Positions 6,940 to 13,401 of a DNA stretch of 15,452 nt are shown in pieces; the first letter of the stretch is position 1; the number at the start of each line of letters is the position of its first letter. Location: positions 1 through 15,452 of the forward strand of contig CAYOYK010000055.1 of NCBI GenBank assembly GCA_964408185.1, given 5' to 3'. The stretch comes from CAYOYK01 sp964408185. GTDB lineage: Bacteria; Bacillota; Clostridia; Christensenellales; Aristaeellaceae. The notes under the pieces were generated by a model. The model saw only the letters and a list, made by a program, of their open reading frames with translations, did no database searches and was not told the DNA's origin. A program made the position numbers and the translations under genes.

Positions 6940-9153
6940 ATGCTGAAAATGATCAAATACATGAAGCCCTATTGGTGGATGCTGCTGCTCATCGTAGCGC
7001 TGCTGGCTACGCAGGCGGTATGCGAGCTGGCGCTGCCCAGCTATACCGCGTCCATCGTGGACGTAGGCATCCAGCAGCAGGGCGTAACGAGCAACACGCC
7101 GCTGGCGCTGCGCGAAAGCGCCCTGCGGGAGCTGACCGCCTACATGGACGAGGCGGACGCGGCGGCGGTACGGGCCGCCTACGCCCCGCTTCCCGCCGAG
7201 GAGGCCTCCCGCAGAGGCCTGTCCGCCGACGAGCCGATCTACGCGCTTGCGGAGATCGACGAGACCGCGGCCGACCGCTTGGAGGCGCTCTTTACGGACG
7301 CGTTCACGCTGAAGGCCGCGGCCGGACTCGCGGGGCAATCGGGCGACGCGGCGGGTTATGCCGCCTCCCTGAGCGCCCTGCTGCCGGAGGGCGCAACGGC
7401 TGCTGAAGCGCTGCAGGGCATGCCGCAGGCGGCGCGCAAGCAGGCGCTAGCGGCCCTGCGCGCCGCCGTGCCGGAGAGCGCGCTGAGCCAGATGGTCAAC
7501 GCCGCCGTGCTGGCGGAGTACAGCGCCATCGGGTACGATTTGGGGCCCATGCAAAGCCAAGCCATTTGGGGCGAGGGCCTCAAAATGCTGCTGGTCGCGC
7601 TGCTGGGCGCGCTGACCGCCGTGGTGGTCGGTTACTTTAGCGCAAGGGTCAGCGCCGCGCTGGGCTGCGATTTGCGCAGCCGCGTGTTCCAAAAGGTGGT
7701 CAACTTCTCTCAGAGCGATATGGAAAAGTTCTCCACCGCGTCGCTCATCACCCGCTCCACCAACGATGTGCAGCAGGTGCAAATGGTCATGGTCATGCTG
7801 CTCCGCACGCTGATCTACGCCCCCATCATGGGCGTGGGCGGCGTGCTCAAGGCCCTGCAAACCAACGGCAGCATGGCGTGGGTCATCGCGCTGGGCGTAG
7901 CGCTGGTGGTGGCGCTGGTGGCGCTGCTGTTCGCGCTGGGCATGCCGCGCTTCAAGGTGATGCAGACGCTCATCGACAAGGTGAATCAGGTCATGCGCGA
8001 GACCCTCACGGGCCTGCCGGTCATCCGCGCCTTCTGCACGCAACGGCGCGAGGAGGAGCGCTTCGACGAGGCCAGCGCCAAGCTGATGAAGACCCAGCTC
8101 TTCGTCAACCGCCTCATGAGCGTGATGATGCCGATGATGATGCTGATTATGAACGGCATTGCCGTGCTGATCCTCTGGACGGGCGCGCACGGCGTGCAAA
8201 GCGGCGCGATGCAGGTGGGCGATATCATGGCGTACATCCAGTATACCATGCAGATCATCATGTCCTTCCTGATGATCAGCATGATGTCGGTCATGCTGCC
8301 GCGCGCGAGCGTATCGGCCAAGCGCGTGGAGGAGGTGCTCGCCACGCCCCTGTCCATTACCGAGAAGCCGCAGCCGCTGCCGTTTGACGAGCGTCAGCGC
8401 GGCGTGGTGGAGCTGCGGGACGTGTCCTTCCGCTACCCCGGAGCGGAGGAGGACATGCTGCATCACATCAGCTTTACGGCCAAGCCGGGGCAGACGACCG
8501 CCATTTTGGGCGGCACCGGATCGGGCAAGTCCACGCTGATCAACTTGGTGCCGCGCTTCTACGACGTCACGGAGGGGCAGGTGCTCGTGGACGGCGTCGA
8601 TGTGCGGGACGCCGGGCTGGCGGCCCTGCGCGACCGCATCGGCTATGTTCCGCAAAAGGGCGTGCTGTTCAGCGGCACGGTGGAGTACAACCTGACATTC
8701 GGCACGCCGACCATCGGGCACGAGGCCGCCGCGCAGGCGGCGGAGATCGCGCAGGCGGCGCACTTTATCGGCGAGATGGACGGCGGCTTTGACGCGGAGA
8801 TCGCGCAGGGCGGCACCAACGTATCCGGCGGGCAGAAGCAGCGGCTTTCCATCGCCCGCGCCATCGCCAAGCACCCGGAGATCTACATTTTTGACGATAG
8901 CTTTTCGGCCCTCGACTTTAAGACCGATCTGGCCGTGCGCGCCGCGCTGGCCAAGGCCACCGGGGACGCGACGATCCTTATCGTGGCCCAGCGGATCAGC
9001 ACCGTGATGCGGGCTGAGCAGATTGTGGTGCTGGACGACGGCGAGGTGGCCGGCATCGGCACGCACAGCCAGCTGATGGCGGACTGCGAGGTTTATCGGC
9101 AGATTGCGCAAAGCCAGCTCTCGAAGGAGGAATTGGACAATGCAAGGGAATAA
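6940..9153 (+). CDS. ABC exporter subunit 1 (degenerate ATPase site, large extracellular insertion)
   Basis: Half-transporter of the type IV (multidrug/lipid exporter) ABC class, 737 residues against the usual ~580. The first membrane helix (about 11-30) is followed by an insertion of roughly 150 residues (about 50-205, Ala/Glu-rich, probably helical) before the second helix near 209, so it should face outside. The remaining membrane helices and coupling region follow. The nucleotide-binding domain has Walker A GGTGSGKST (524-532) and an intact signature VSGGQ (628-632). Its Walker B ends D652-D653, with Asp where the catalytic Glu belongs, and its H-loop has Q684 instead of His. This is the classic degenerate half of a heterodimeric exporter. 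The next gene overlaps by 14 nt and supplies the complementary half. The exported substrate is unknown; drug, lipid or peptide export are all possible. Confidence 0.93.
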   Translation: MLKMIKYMKPYWWMLLLIVALLATQAVCELALPSYTASIVDVGIQQQGVTSNTPLALRESALRELTAYMDEADAAAVRAAYAPLPAEEASRRGLSADEPIYALAEIDETAADRLEALFTDAFTLKAAAGLAGQSGDAAGYAASLSALLPEGATAAEALQGMPQAARKQALAALRAAVPESALSQMVNAAVLAEYSAIGYDLGPMQSQAIWGEGLKMLLVALLGALTAVVVGYFSARVSAALGCDLRSRVFQKVVNFSQSDMEKFSTASLITRSTNDVQQVQMVMVMLLRTLIYAPIMGVGGVLKALQTNGSMAWVIALGVALVVALVALLFALGMPRFKVMQTLIDKVNQVMRETLTGLPVIRAFCTQRREEERFDEASAKLMKTQLFVNRLMSVMMPMMMLIMNGIAVLILWTGAHGVQSGAMQVGDIMAYIQYTMQIIMSFLMISMMSVMLPRASVSAKRVEEVLATPLSITEKPQPLPFDERQRGVVELRDVSFRYPGAEEDMLHHISFTAKPGQTTAILGGTGSGKSTLINLVPRFYDVTEGQVLVDGVDVRDAGLAALRDRIGYVPQKGVLFSGTVEYNLTFGTPTIGHEAAAQAAEIAQAAHFIGEMDGGFDAEIAQGGTNVSGGQKQRLSIARAIAKHPEIYIFDDSFSALDFKTDLAVRAALAKATGDATILIVAQRISTVMRAEQIVVLDDGEVAGIGTHSQLMADCEVYRQIAQSQLSKEELDNARE

Positions 9154-10996
9154 AAGCGCAAGGCGCGGCCGCATGGGCGGGCCGGGCGGCGGCCCCGGCG
9201 GACACGGCGCGATGCCCGGCGAGAAGGCCAAGGATTTTAAGGGCACGCTGCGCAAGCTGCTGGGCAGCATGCGTCGCTATCGCTTGGTGCTGGTGCTGGT
9301 GATGGTGCTGGCGGCGGCCAGCGCGCTGTTTAGCATTGTCGGGCCCAAAAAGATGGGCGAGGTCACCACGGAGATCTTCAACGGCCTCGTGGGCATGGCC
9401 AACGGCAGCGGCGGCGTGGACTTTGGCGCGGTCGGCGGCCTGTTGCTCACGCTGCTGGGCCTGTACGCCGTCAGCGCGCTGCTCAGCTTTGTGCAGGGCT
9501 TTGTGATGAGCGGCGTGACGCAGCGCGTCAGCTATCAGTTCCGCAAGGAGCTGGCGGCTAAGGTGCACCGGCTGCCCATGCAGTACTTTGACCATGTGTC
9601 CAACGGGGATGTGCTCAGCCGCGTGACCAACGACGTGGATACCCTCAGCCAGAACCTGAACCAGAGCATGAGCCAGATCGTATCCTCGCTGACCACGGCA
9701 ATCGGCGTGTTGGTCATGATGCTGACCATCTCCTGGCAGATGACGCTGGCGGCGGTTTGCATCGTGCCGTTCTCCGGCGTGCTGATGAGCTTGGTGGTCA
9801 AAAAGAGCCAAAAGTATTTTATCGGCCAGCAGAAGTACCTTGGCGGCGTAAACGGGCAGGTGGAGGAAATCTACGGCGGGCACGTGGTGGTAAAGGCCTT
9901 TAACGCGCAGGACGACGCCATCGGCGCGTTTGAAAAAACCAACCGCAAGCTGTATACCTCCGCGTGGAAGAGCCAGTTCCTCTCCGGGCTGATGCAGCCG
10001 ATCATGGCCTTTGTGGGCAATTTGAGCTACGTGGTCATGGTGGTGCTGGGCAGCGCCTTCGCGGTGCAGGGCCGCATCACCGTGGGCGATATCCAGAGCT
10101 TTGTGCAGTACGTGCGCAACTTCAACCAGCCCATCAGCCAGATCGCCCAAATGACCAGCACCCTGCAGTCCGCCATGGCGGCGGCGGAGCGCGTGTTTGA
10201 GTTCCTCGACGAGCCGGAGGAGAGCAAGACCGTCCCCAACCCCGCGCGCATCGACGGCCTGAAGGGGCAGGTGACGTTCGATCACGTGCGCTTCGGCTAC
10301 GACCCGGAGCGAATCATCATCAAGGATTTCAGCGCGGTGGTGCAGCCCGGCCAGAAGGTCGCCATCGTCGGCCCGACGGGCGCGGGCAAGACCACCATGG
10401 TCAAGCTGCTCATGCGCTTTTACGATGTGAACGGCGGCGCGATCCTAGTGGACGGCCACGACATCCGCGATTTTGACCGCGACGAGCTGCGCATGATGTT
10501 TGGCATGGTGCTGCAGGATACGTGGCTGTTCGGCGGCAGCATCGGGGAGAACATCCGCTACGGCAACCTTGAGGCCACCGACGAGCAGGTGGCGCAGGCC
10601 GCCAAGGCCGCGCATGCCAGCCACTTTATCAAGGCGCTGCCCGGCGGCTACGACATGGAGCTCAACGAGGAGTCCAGCAATATTTCGCAGGGGCAAAAGC
10701 AGCTGCTCACCATCGCGCGCGCCATACTGGCCGACCCCAAGATCCTGATTTTGGACGAGGCCACCAGCTCCGTGGATACCCGCACCGAGGCGCGCATCCA
10801 AAAGGCCATGGATACGCTGATGCAGGGCCGCACCAGCTTTGTGATCGCACACCGCCTGTCCACCATCCGCGACGCGGACTTGATTTTGGTTATGAAGGAC
10901 GGCGATATCGTGGAGCAGGGCACGCACGACGAGCTGCTGGCGAAGGGCGGCTTTTATGAGGAGCTGTACATGGCTCAGTTTGAAAAGAGCGCGTAA
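9140..10996 (+). CDS. ABC exporter subunit 2 (catalytically consensus ATPase)
   Basis: Partner half-transporter, 618 residues. It opens with a Gly/Arg-rich cytoplasmic tail (residues 1-30, GGPGGGPGG), followed by a six-helix membrane domain and an ATPase domain. Walker A is GPTGAGKTT (411-419), Walker B with catalytic glutamate is ILILDE (535-540, E540), and the H-loop is IAHRLST (H571). The signature is ISQGQ (515-519) rather than LSGGQ, complementing subunit 1, which has a good signature but poor Walker B and H-loop. Together they form one consensus and one degenerate ATP site, as in TM287/288 or BmrCD. The start is set by AAGGAGG (9124-9130) 9 nt before the ATG at 9140, inside the end of subunit 1; an upstream ATG at 9104 would start before that ribosome site. 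The gene ends 36 bp before a terminator hairpin. Confidence 0.93.
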   Translation: MQGNKSARRGRMGGPGGGPGGHGAMPGEKAKDFKGTLRKLLGSMRRYRLVLVLVMVLAAASALFSIVGPKKMGEVTTEIFNGLVGMANGSGGVDFGAVGGLLLTLLGLYAVSALLSFVQGFVMSGVTQRVSYQFRKELAAKVHRLPMQYFDHVSNGDVLSRVTNDVDTLSQNLNQSMSQIVSSLTTAIGVLVMMLTISWQMTLAAVCIVPFSGVLMSLVVKKSQKYFIGQQKYLGGVNGQVEEIYGGHVVVKAFNAQDDAIGAFEKTNRKLYTSAWKSQFLSGLMQPIMAFVGNLSYVVMVVLGSAFAVQGRITVGDIQSFVQYVRNFNQPISQIAQMTSTLQSAMAAAERVFEFLDEPEESKTVPNPARIDGLKGQVTFDHVRFGYDPERIIIKDFSAVVQPGQKVAIVGPTGAGKTTMVKLLMRFYDVNGGAILVDGHDIRDFDRDELRMMFGMVLQDTWLFGGSIGENIRYGNLEATDEQVAQAAKAAHASHFIKALPGGYDMELNEESSNISQGQKQLLTIARAILADPKILILDEATSSVDTRTEARIQKAMDTLMQGRTSFVIAHRLSTIRDADLILVMKDGDIVEQGTHDELLAKGGFYEELYMAQFEKSA

Positions 10997-11031
10997 CGCC
11001 GCGCTGTCAGAGGGATGGAAGCATCATGCAA

Positions 11032-11061
11032 AAGGCCCGCCGGCAAATGCCGACGGGCCTT
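11032..11061. terminator. Intrinsic terminator hairpin between convergent operons
   Basis: A 14-position stem, 11032-11045 with 11048-11061, starting AAGGCCCG and ending CGGGCCTT. It has one C-A mismatch (11040/11053) and a tiny A-rich loop. Read on the minus strand it is followed by a short T-run (CCTTTTGC), which suits the barstar operon. On the plus strand only TTC follows, but the stem is placed well to stop the exporter transcript too, so it probably works in both directions. Confidence 0.75.
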
Positions 11062-11108
11062 CAACCTGTCTATATGACCGAGAAGCGTGTGGCTTGCGCC
11101 CGCGATCG

Positions 11109-11396
11109 TCAGGCGTCCTTGCTCTCGTCCACGAGCGTGAGCGTCAGGTTGTAGTTCTCGCGCGCCGCGTCCTCAAACACGCTGAGGAGCTTGGGCAGGT
11201 AGGTTACCATCTTGCCCAGCGGGTGGTCGTTGTAGCGCAGCGTTACGGCGGTGGGCTCGGTCGTGCTGGTCAGCTCGTCATACAGCGCGTCCAAGTTGCC
11301 GCCGTAATAGAACGGGAAGCCGAAGGTCTCCTTGAGGTAGCGGTGCAGAGAGATTTTCTCCTCAAAGGGCGTTACATCCAGCATAAGCTCGCGCAT
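11109..11396 (-). CDS. Barstar-family ribonuclease inhibitor
   Basis: A 95-residue cytoplasmic protein (no signal peptide) of the barstar family, which inhibits barnase-type RNases inside the producing cell. The hallmark is FPFYYGGNLDALYDEL (27-42), matching barstar's PEYYGENLDALWDCL. By alignment the inhibitory acids are conserved: D36 and D40 match barstar D35 and D39, D76 matches E76, and E80 matches E80; barstar W38 is Y39 here. Barstar's helix 4 motif VF-E-A also aligns (SVFEDAARE, 72-80). It lies 12 bp downstream of the tandem-barnase gene, whose TGA runs straight into the GAGGAGG ribosome site, so the pair is translationally coupled. It is last in its operon, 47 bp before the terminator hairpin. 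Family is confident; inhibition of the neighbour's product is inference. Confidence 0.92.
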   Translation of the reverse strand: MRELMLDVTPFEEKISLHRYLKETFGFPFYYGGNLDALYDELTSTTEPTAVTLRYNDHPLGKMVTYLPKLLSVFEDAARENYNLTLTLVDESKDA

Positions 11397-11408
11397 AGCG
11401 GTTCCTCC

Positions 11409-12242
11409 TCAGTAGAGCTGCTCAAAGCTCTTGAAATTATCCGGCGAATAGTAGATCAGCCCGTCGTTGGAATAGACCAGCCGCGCTTTGCCGCGCTTGC
11501 CGTCCACGGTGTTTACATCGCACTGATGCCAAGAGCGGCCTTTCTTGCTCGGCAGCAGACCCTCGCGGTTCTCAAACGCATCGCCGCCGATGCACATGCC
11601 GGGCATCACTTCGCCAAGGTTGTCCTTCTTGCTTGTCCAGCCGTACTCCGCGGCGTCGGCCTTGGTGAGGTAATTGTCGGGCAGCAGGCCGAACTGATGC
11701 AGGTAGGCGGCCACGTCCGCGGCGGAGGTATACTCGTCGCCCTCCTTAACGGAGCCGGACGGCTGGGCGGTGGGGCTGTCGCCCGACGCGCCCGCCACCA
11801 CGAGGATCTGGCGGAAATTGTTGTAATGATCCTCGCTGTAATAGATGAGGCCGTCGTTGGAAAACACGATGCGCTCGCCGCCGCGGTAGCCGCCGTCGTA
11901 GTTGATATCGCATTCCGTCCATTTGCGGCCGGGCGCGTCGGGCACATTGCCCTCGTAATTGCCAAAGTAGTTGCCGCCGATGCTCATGCCGGGCGCGACC
12001 TCGCCCAGATTGCCCTCGCGGCTGTTCCAGCCCAAGGACTCCGCGTCGCTTTTGCGGATGAAGTTATTCGGCAGGCGGCCGAAGAGCGTCAGGTACACGG
12101 CGACCTCCTCCGGGGAGGTATAGCTGCCGTCCTCGGCGATATCGTAATCGTCCGCGTAGACGGTGATCTCGCCGTTTGCGGCCAGCGCCAGCGCGGGCAG
12201 CAAAAGCGTAAGGGCGAGCAAAAGACTGATGAGCTTGCGCAT
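11409..12242 (-). CDS. Secreted protein with two tandem barnase (ribonuclease) domains
   Basis: 277 residues: a signal peptide (1-21 or 1-22; Lys/Arg, long Leu/Ala core, ALALA cleavage region), barnase domain 1 (about 41-147), a Gly/Ser/Pro/Thr linker (about 148-168), and barnase domain 2 (about 171-277). The domains are offset by exactly 130 residues and share about half their residues (57 of 107 by hand). Both contain the family signatures PGM-IGG, GR-W, CD-N, RG---R and SNDGLIYYS. Mapped on barnase, domain 1 has K64 (K27), N91 (D54), Y96 (R59), E110 (E73, general base), R120 (R83), R124 (R87) and H139 (H102, general acid). Domain 2 has K194, D221, R226, Q240, R250, R254 and N269. So domain 1 keeps the acid/base pair, and domain 2 has lost both but keeps D54 and R59. 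It is an extracellular guanyl-preferring RNase by family; the double form is unusual. The ribosome site GAAAGGAAG precedes the ATG. Confidence 0.93.
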   Translation of the reverse strand: MRKLISLLLALTLLLPALALAANGEITVYADDYDIAEDGSYTSPEEVAVYLTLFGRLPNNFIRKSDAESLGWNSREGNLGEVAPGMSIGGNYFGNYEGNVPDAPGRKWTECDINYDGGYRGGERIVFSNDGLIYYSEDHYNNFRQILVVAGASGDSPTAQPSGSVKEGDEYTSAADVAAYLHQFGLLPDNYLTKADAAEYGWTSKKDNLGEVMPGMCIGGDAFENREGLLPSKKGRSWHQCDVNTVDGKRGKARLVYSNDGLIYYSPDNFKSFEQLY

Positions 12243-12263
12243 GCTGATGGCTTCCTTTCTGTG

Positions 12264-13136
12264 TCAGATGCGGATGGGGCTGCTCCAAGCGCGGCGGCCT
12301 TGCGCGTCCACAATTTCCACGCGCAGGAAGGTATCGGCGCCCTGCGCGGTATAGGCGGCCTCGGTCAGGCCGGAGCCGGACACGCAGCGGTTGGGCGCCC
12401 ATGGCAAGTTGGTGTAGAACATGATGGTGTCAACGGGCGAGCACTCGACGCGGCACACGCCGTCCGTCAGGCTCACCTGCGTAAAGCGCGGCCCTTGGCT
12501 GGCGTAAAAGCGTCCCGCGGCCAGCGCCTCCAGCAGCGCGGGCTGGGTCGCCTCGGCGGCCTGCACCATGGTAAAACCGCCGCATTGCTCGCCCTCGTAG
12601 CCGTGGCTGTCGTCCGCCGCAATCAGGCGGAACACCGCGCCGTTGGCGGCCGCCATGTCCAGCAGCGACGAGGAATCCCGCCGCGTAGGCTCCAGCGGCG
12701 CGCCGGATACGGAGTTGAAGATCTCCGCCGCCGTGATATCGCGCAGGGAGGCCATGGTTTGCAGCGTGTTCAGCGACCATGCCGGGTGCGCCAGAAACGC
12801 CAGCCCGCCGTGCTCGCGGATGAAATCAATGCCCGATTGCGCAGGCTGGTCGGGGTCGTGCGTCAGCGTTACAGGCTTGTCCAGCCCCACGCCGACAATG
12901 TGCACAACCTCCGTGGGCAGGTTGTAATCCAGCTCGACGCCGGGCAGCACCAGCATGCCGCCGTCATGGTAGAGCTCGCAGCCCACCATGCGATGGTCGG
13001 TCAGCGCCAAAAAGTCGTAGCCCGCGTCGCGGTAGAGCGCCGTAACCGCATCGGGCGGCAGCGCGCCGTCGCTGCGGGTGGTGTGCGTGTGCAGATTCCC
13101 TTTGAAAAAGGGCATGTTCCGGGCAAAAAGCTCCAT
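12264..13136 (-). CDS. PHP-domain metallophosphoesterase (CehA/McbA-like)
   Basis: A 290-residue cytoplasmic protein of the polymerase-and-histidinol-phosphatase (PHP) superfamily. Metal-ligand motifs are in order: HTH (H16, H18) with D23, LTDH (D47, H48), GVE (E68), AHP (H117) and DDSH (D176, H178). This predicts a di- or trinuclear metal phosphoesterase. About 75 C-terminal residues form a beta-rich extension (LRVEIVDAQGRRAWSSPIRI at the end) typical of CehA/McbA-like members. PHP proteins include nucleotide 3',5'-bisphosphate and RNA 5'-3' nucleases (RNase AM/TrpH), but this substrate cannot be read. The ATG at 13136 is chosen: it has AAGGAGG just upstream, the family motif begins 15 residues in, and the longer frame (to 13415) runs through the promoter and intergenic repeats. 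It is first in the operon, 21 bp before the tandem-barnase gene. Confidence 0.88.
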   Translation of the reverse strand: MELFARNMPFFKGNLHTHTTRSDGALPPDAVTALYRDAGYDFLALTDHRMVGCELYHDGGMLVLPGVELDYNLPTEVVHIVGVGLDKPVTLTHDPDQPAQSGIDFIREHGGLAFLAHPAWSLNTLQTMASLRDITAAEIFNSVSGAPLEPTRRDSSSLLDMAAANGAVFRLIAADDSHGYEGEQCGGFTMVQAAEATQPALLEALAAGRFYASQGPRFTQVSLTDGVCRVECSPVDTIMFYTNLPWAPNRCVSGSGLTEAAYTAQGADTFLRVEIVDAQGRRAWSSPIRI

Positions 13137-13149
13137 GCAAAGCCTCCTT

Positions 13150-13167
13150 GGTCGGGGTGGACCGACC
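13150..13167. promoter_or_regulatory. Inverted repeat at the transcription start of the PHP-barnase-barstar operon
   Basis: GGTCGG (13150-13155) and CCGACC (13162-13167) form a perfect 6-bp inverted repeat around a 6-nt loop. It lies between the -10 element (13173-13178) and the ribosome site (13142-13149), so it starts at about +1 of the transcript. It could be a repressor operator or a 5'-end RNA hairpin; the sequence alone does not decide. Confidence 0.45.
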
Positions 13168-13172
13168 CGCCT

Positions 13173-13181
13173 ATTATAGCA
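13173..13181 (-). promoter_or_regulatory. Extended -10 promoter of the PHP-barnase-barstar operon
   Basis: On the minus strand the sequence is TGCTATAAT, a perfect -10 (13173-13178) with the TGn extension. The -35 at 17-bp spacing (TTCCCC, 13196-13201) is poor, as expected for extended -10 promoters. A 7-base A/T run at 13209-13215 sits about 45 bp upstream of the likely start, where an UP element would be. It is 37 bp from the PHP start codon. Confidence 0.75.
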
Positions 13182-13401
13182 TGAAATGCGAAGCGGGGGA
13201 ACCCATCCAAAAAAATCCACAGGCGGCCGCGCCGACGGCTGAAAGCCGCGCTTGACGGCAAGCAAGGGAGATGCCGCGGGCAAGCGCAAAACCGCGCCCG
13301 GCGTCTCCCTGCGGACAGGGAGCGCGACGGACGCGGAAAAGCCGGATGATTGCGAAGGGGACGGCCCTTCCGCCAATGCCGACGGAGAGGGCTTACCGTC
13401 C
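13182..13401. other. Intergenic region of stacked inverted repeats, no gene
   Basis: This lies between the phosphatase gene and the PHP promoter; no coding frame here is supported. It holds a chain of inverted repeats: CGGCT/AGCCG (13236-13248), GCTTG/CAAGC (13250-13263), AGGGAGA pairing with TCTCCCT (13265-13271 with 13304-13310, continuing inward with interruptions), and GAAGGG/CCCTTC (13354-13359 with 13365-13370). CTCCCT (13305-13310) can instead pair with AGGGAG at 13317-13322. It probably contains the 3' end of the prfA-sua5-phosphatase transcript, but no stem is followed directly by a T-run, so no terminator is called. Confidence 0.5.

Noticed and set aside
7447..9270. 607-residue minus-strand open frame antisense to the ABC exporter
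   Set aside because: Low-complexity His/Arg/Leu-rich shadow of a gene with intact Walker and signature motifs; no ribosome site or domain.
11109..12242. Reading the barnase/barstar pair as a type II toxin-antitoxin plasmid-maintenance module
   Set aside because: The RNase has a clear signal peptide, so it is exported. A secreted nuclease with an intracellular immunity protein fits better than an intracellular toxin-antitoxin pair.
10956..13184. 742-residue plus-strand open frame antisense to the barstar, barnase and PHP genes
   Set aside because: It overlaps three genes with clear family motifs. Its product is His/Arg/Ala/Val-rich with no recognisable domain, as expected of a complementary frame in GC-rich DNA.
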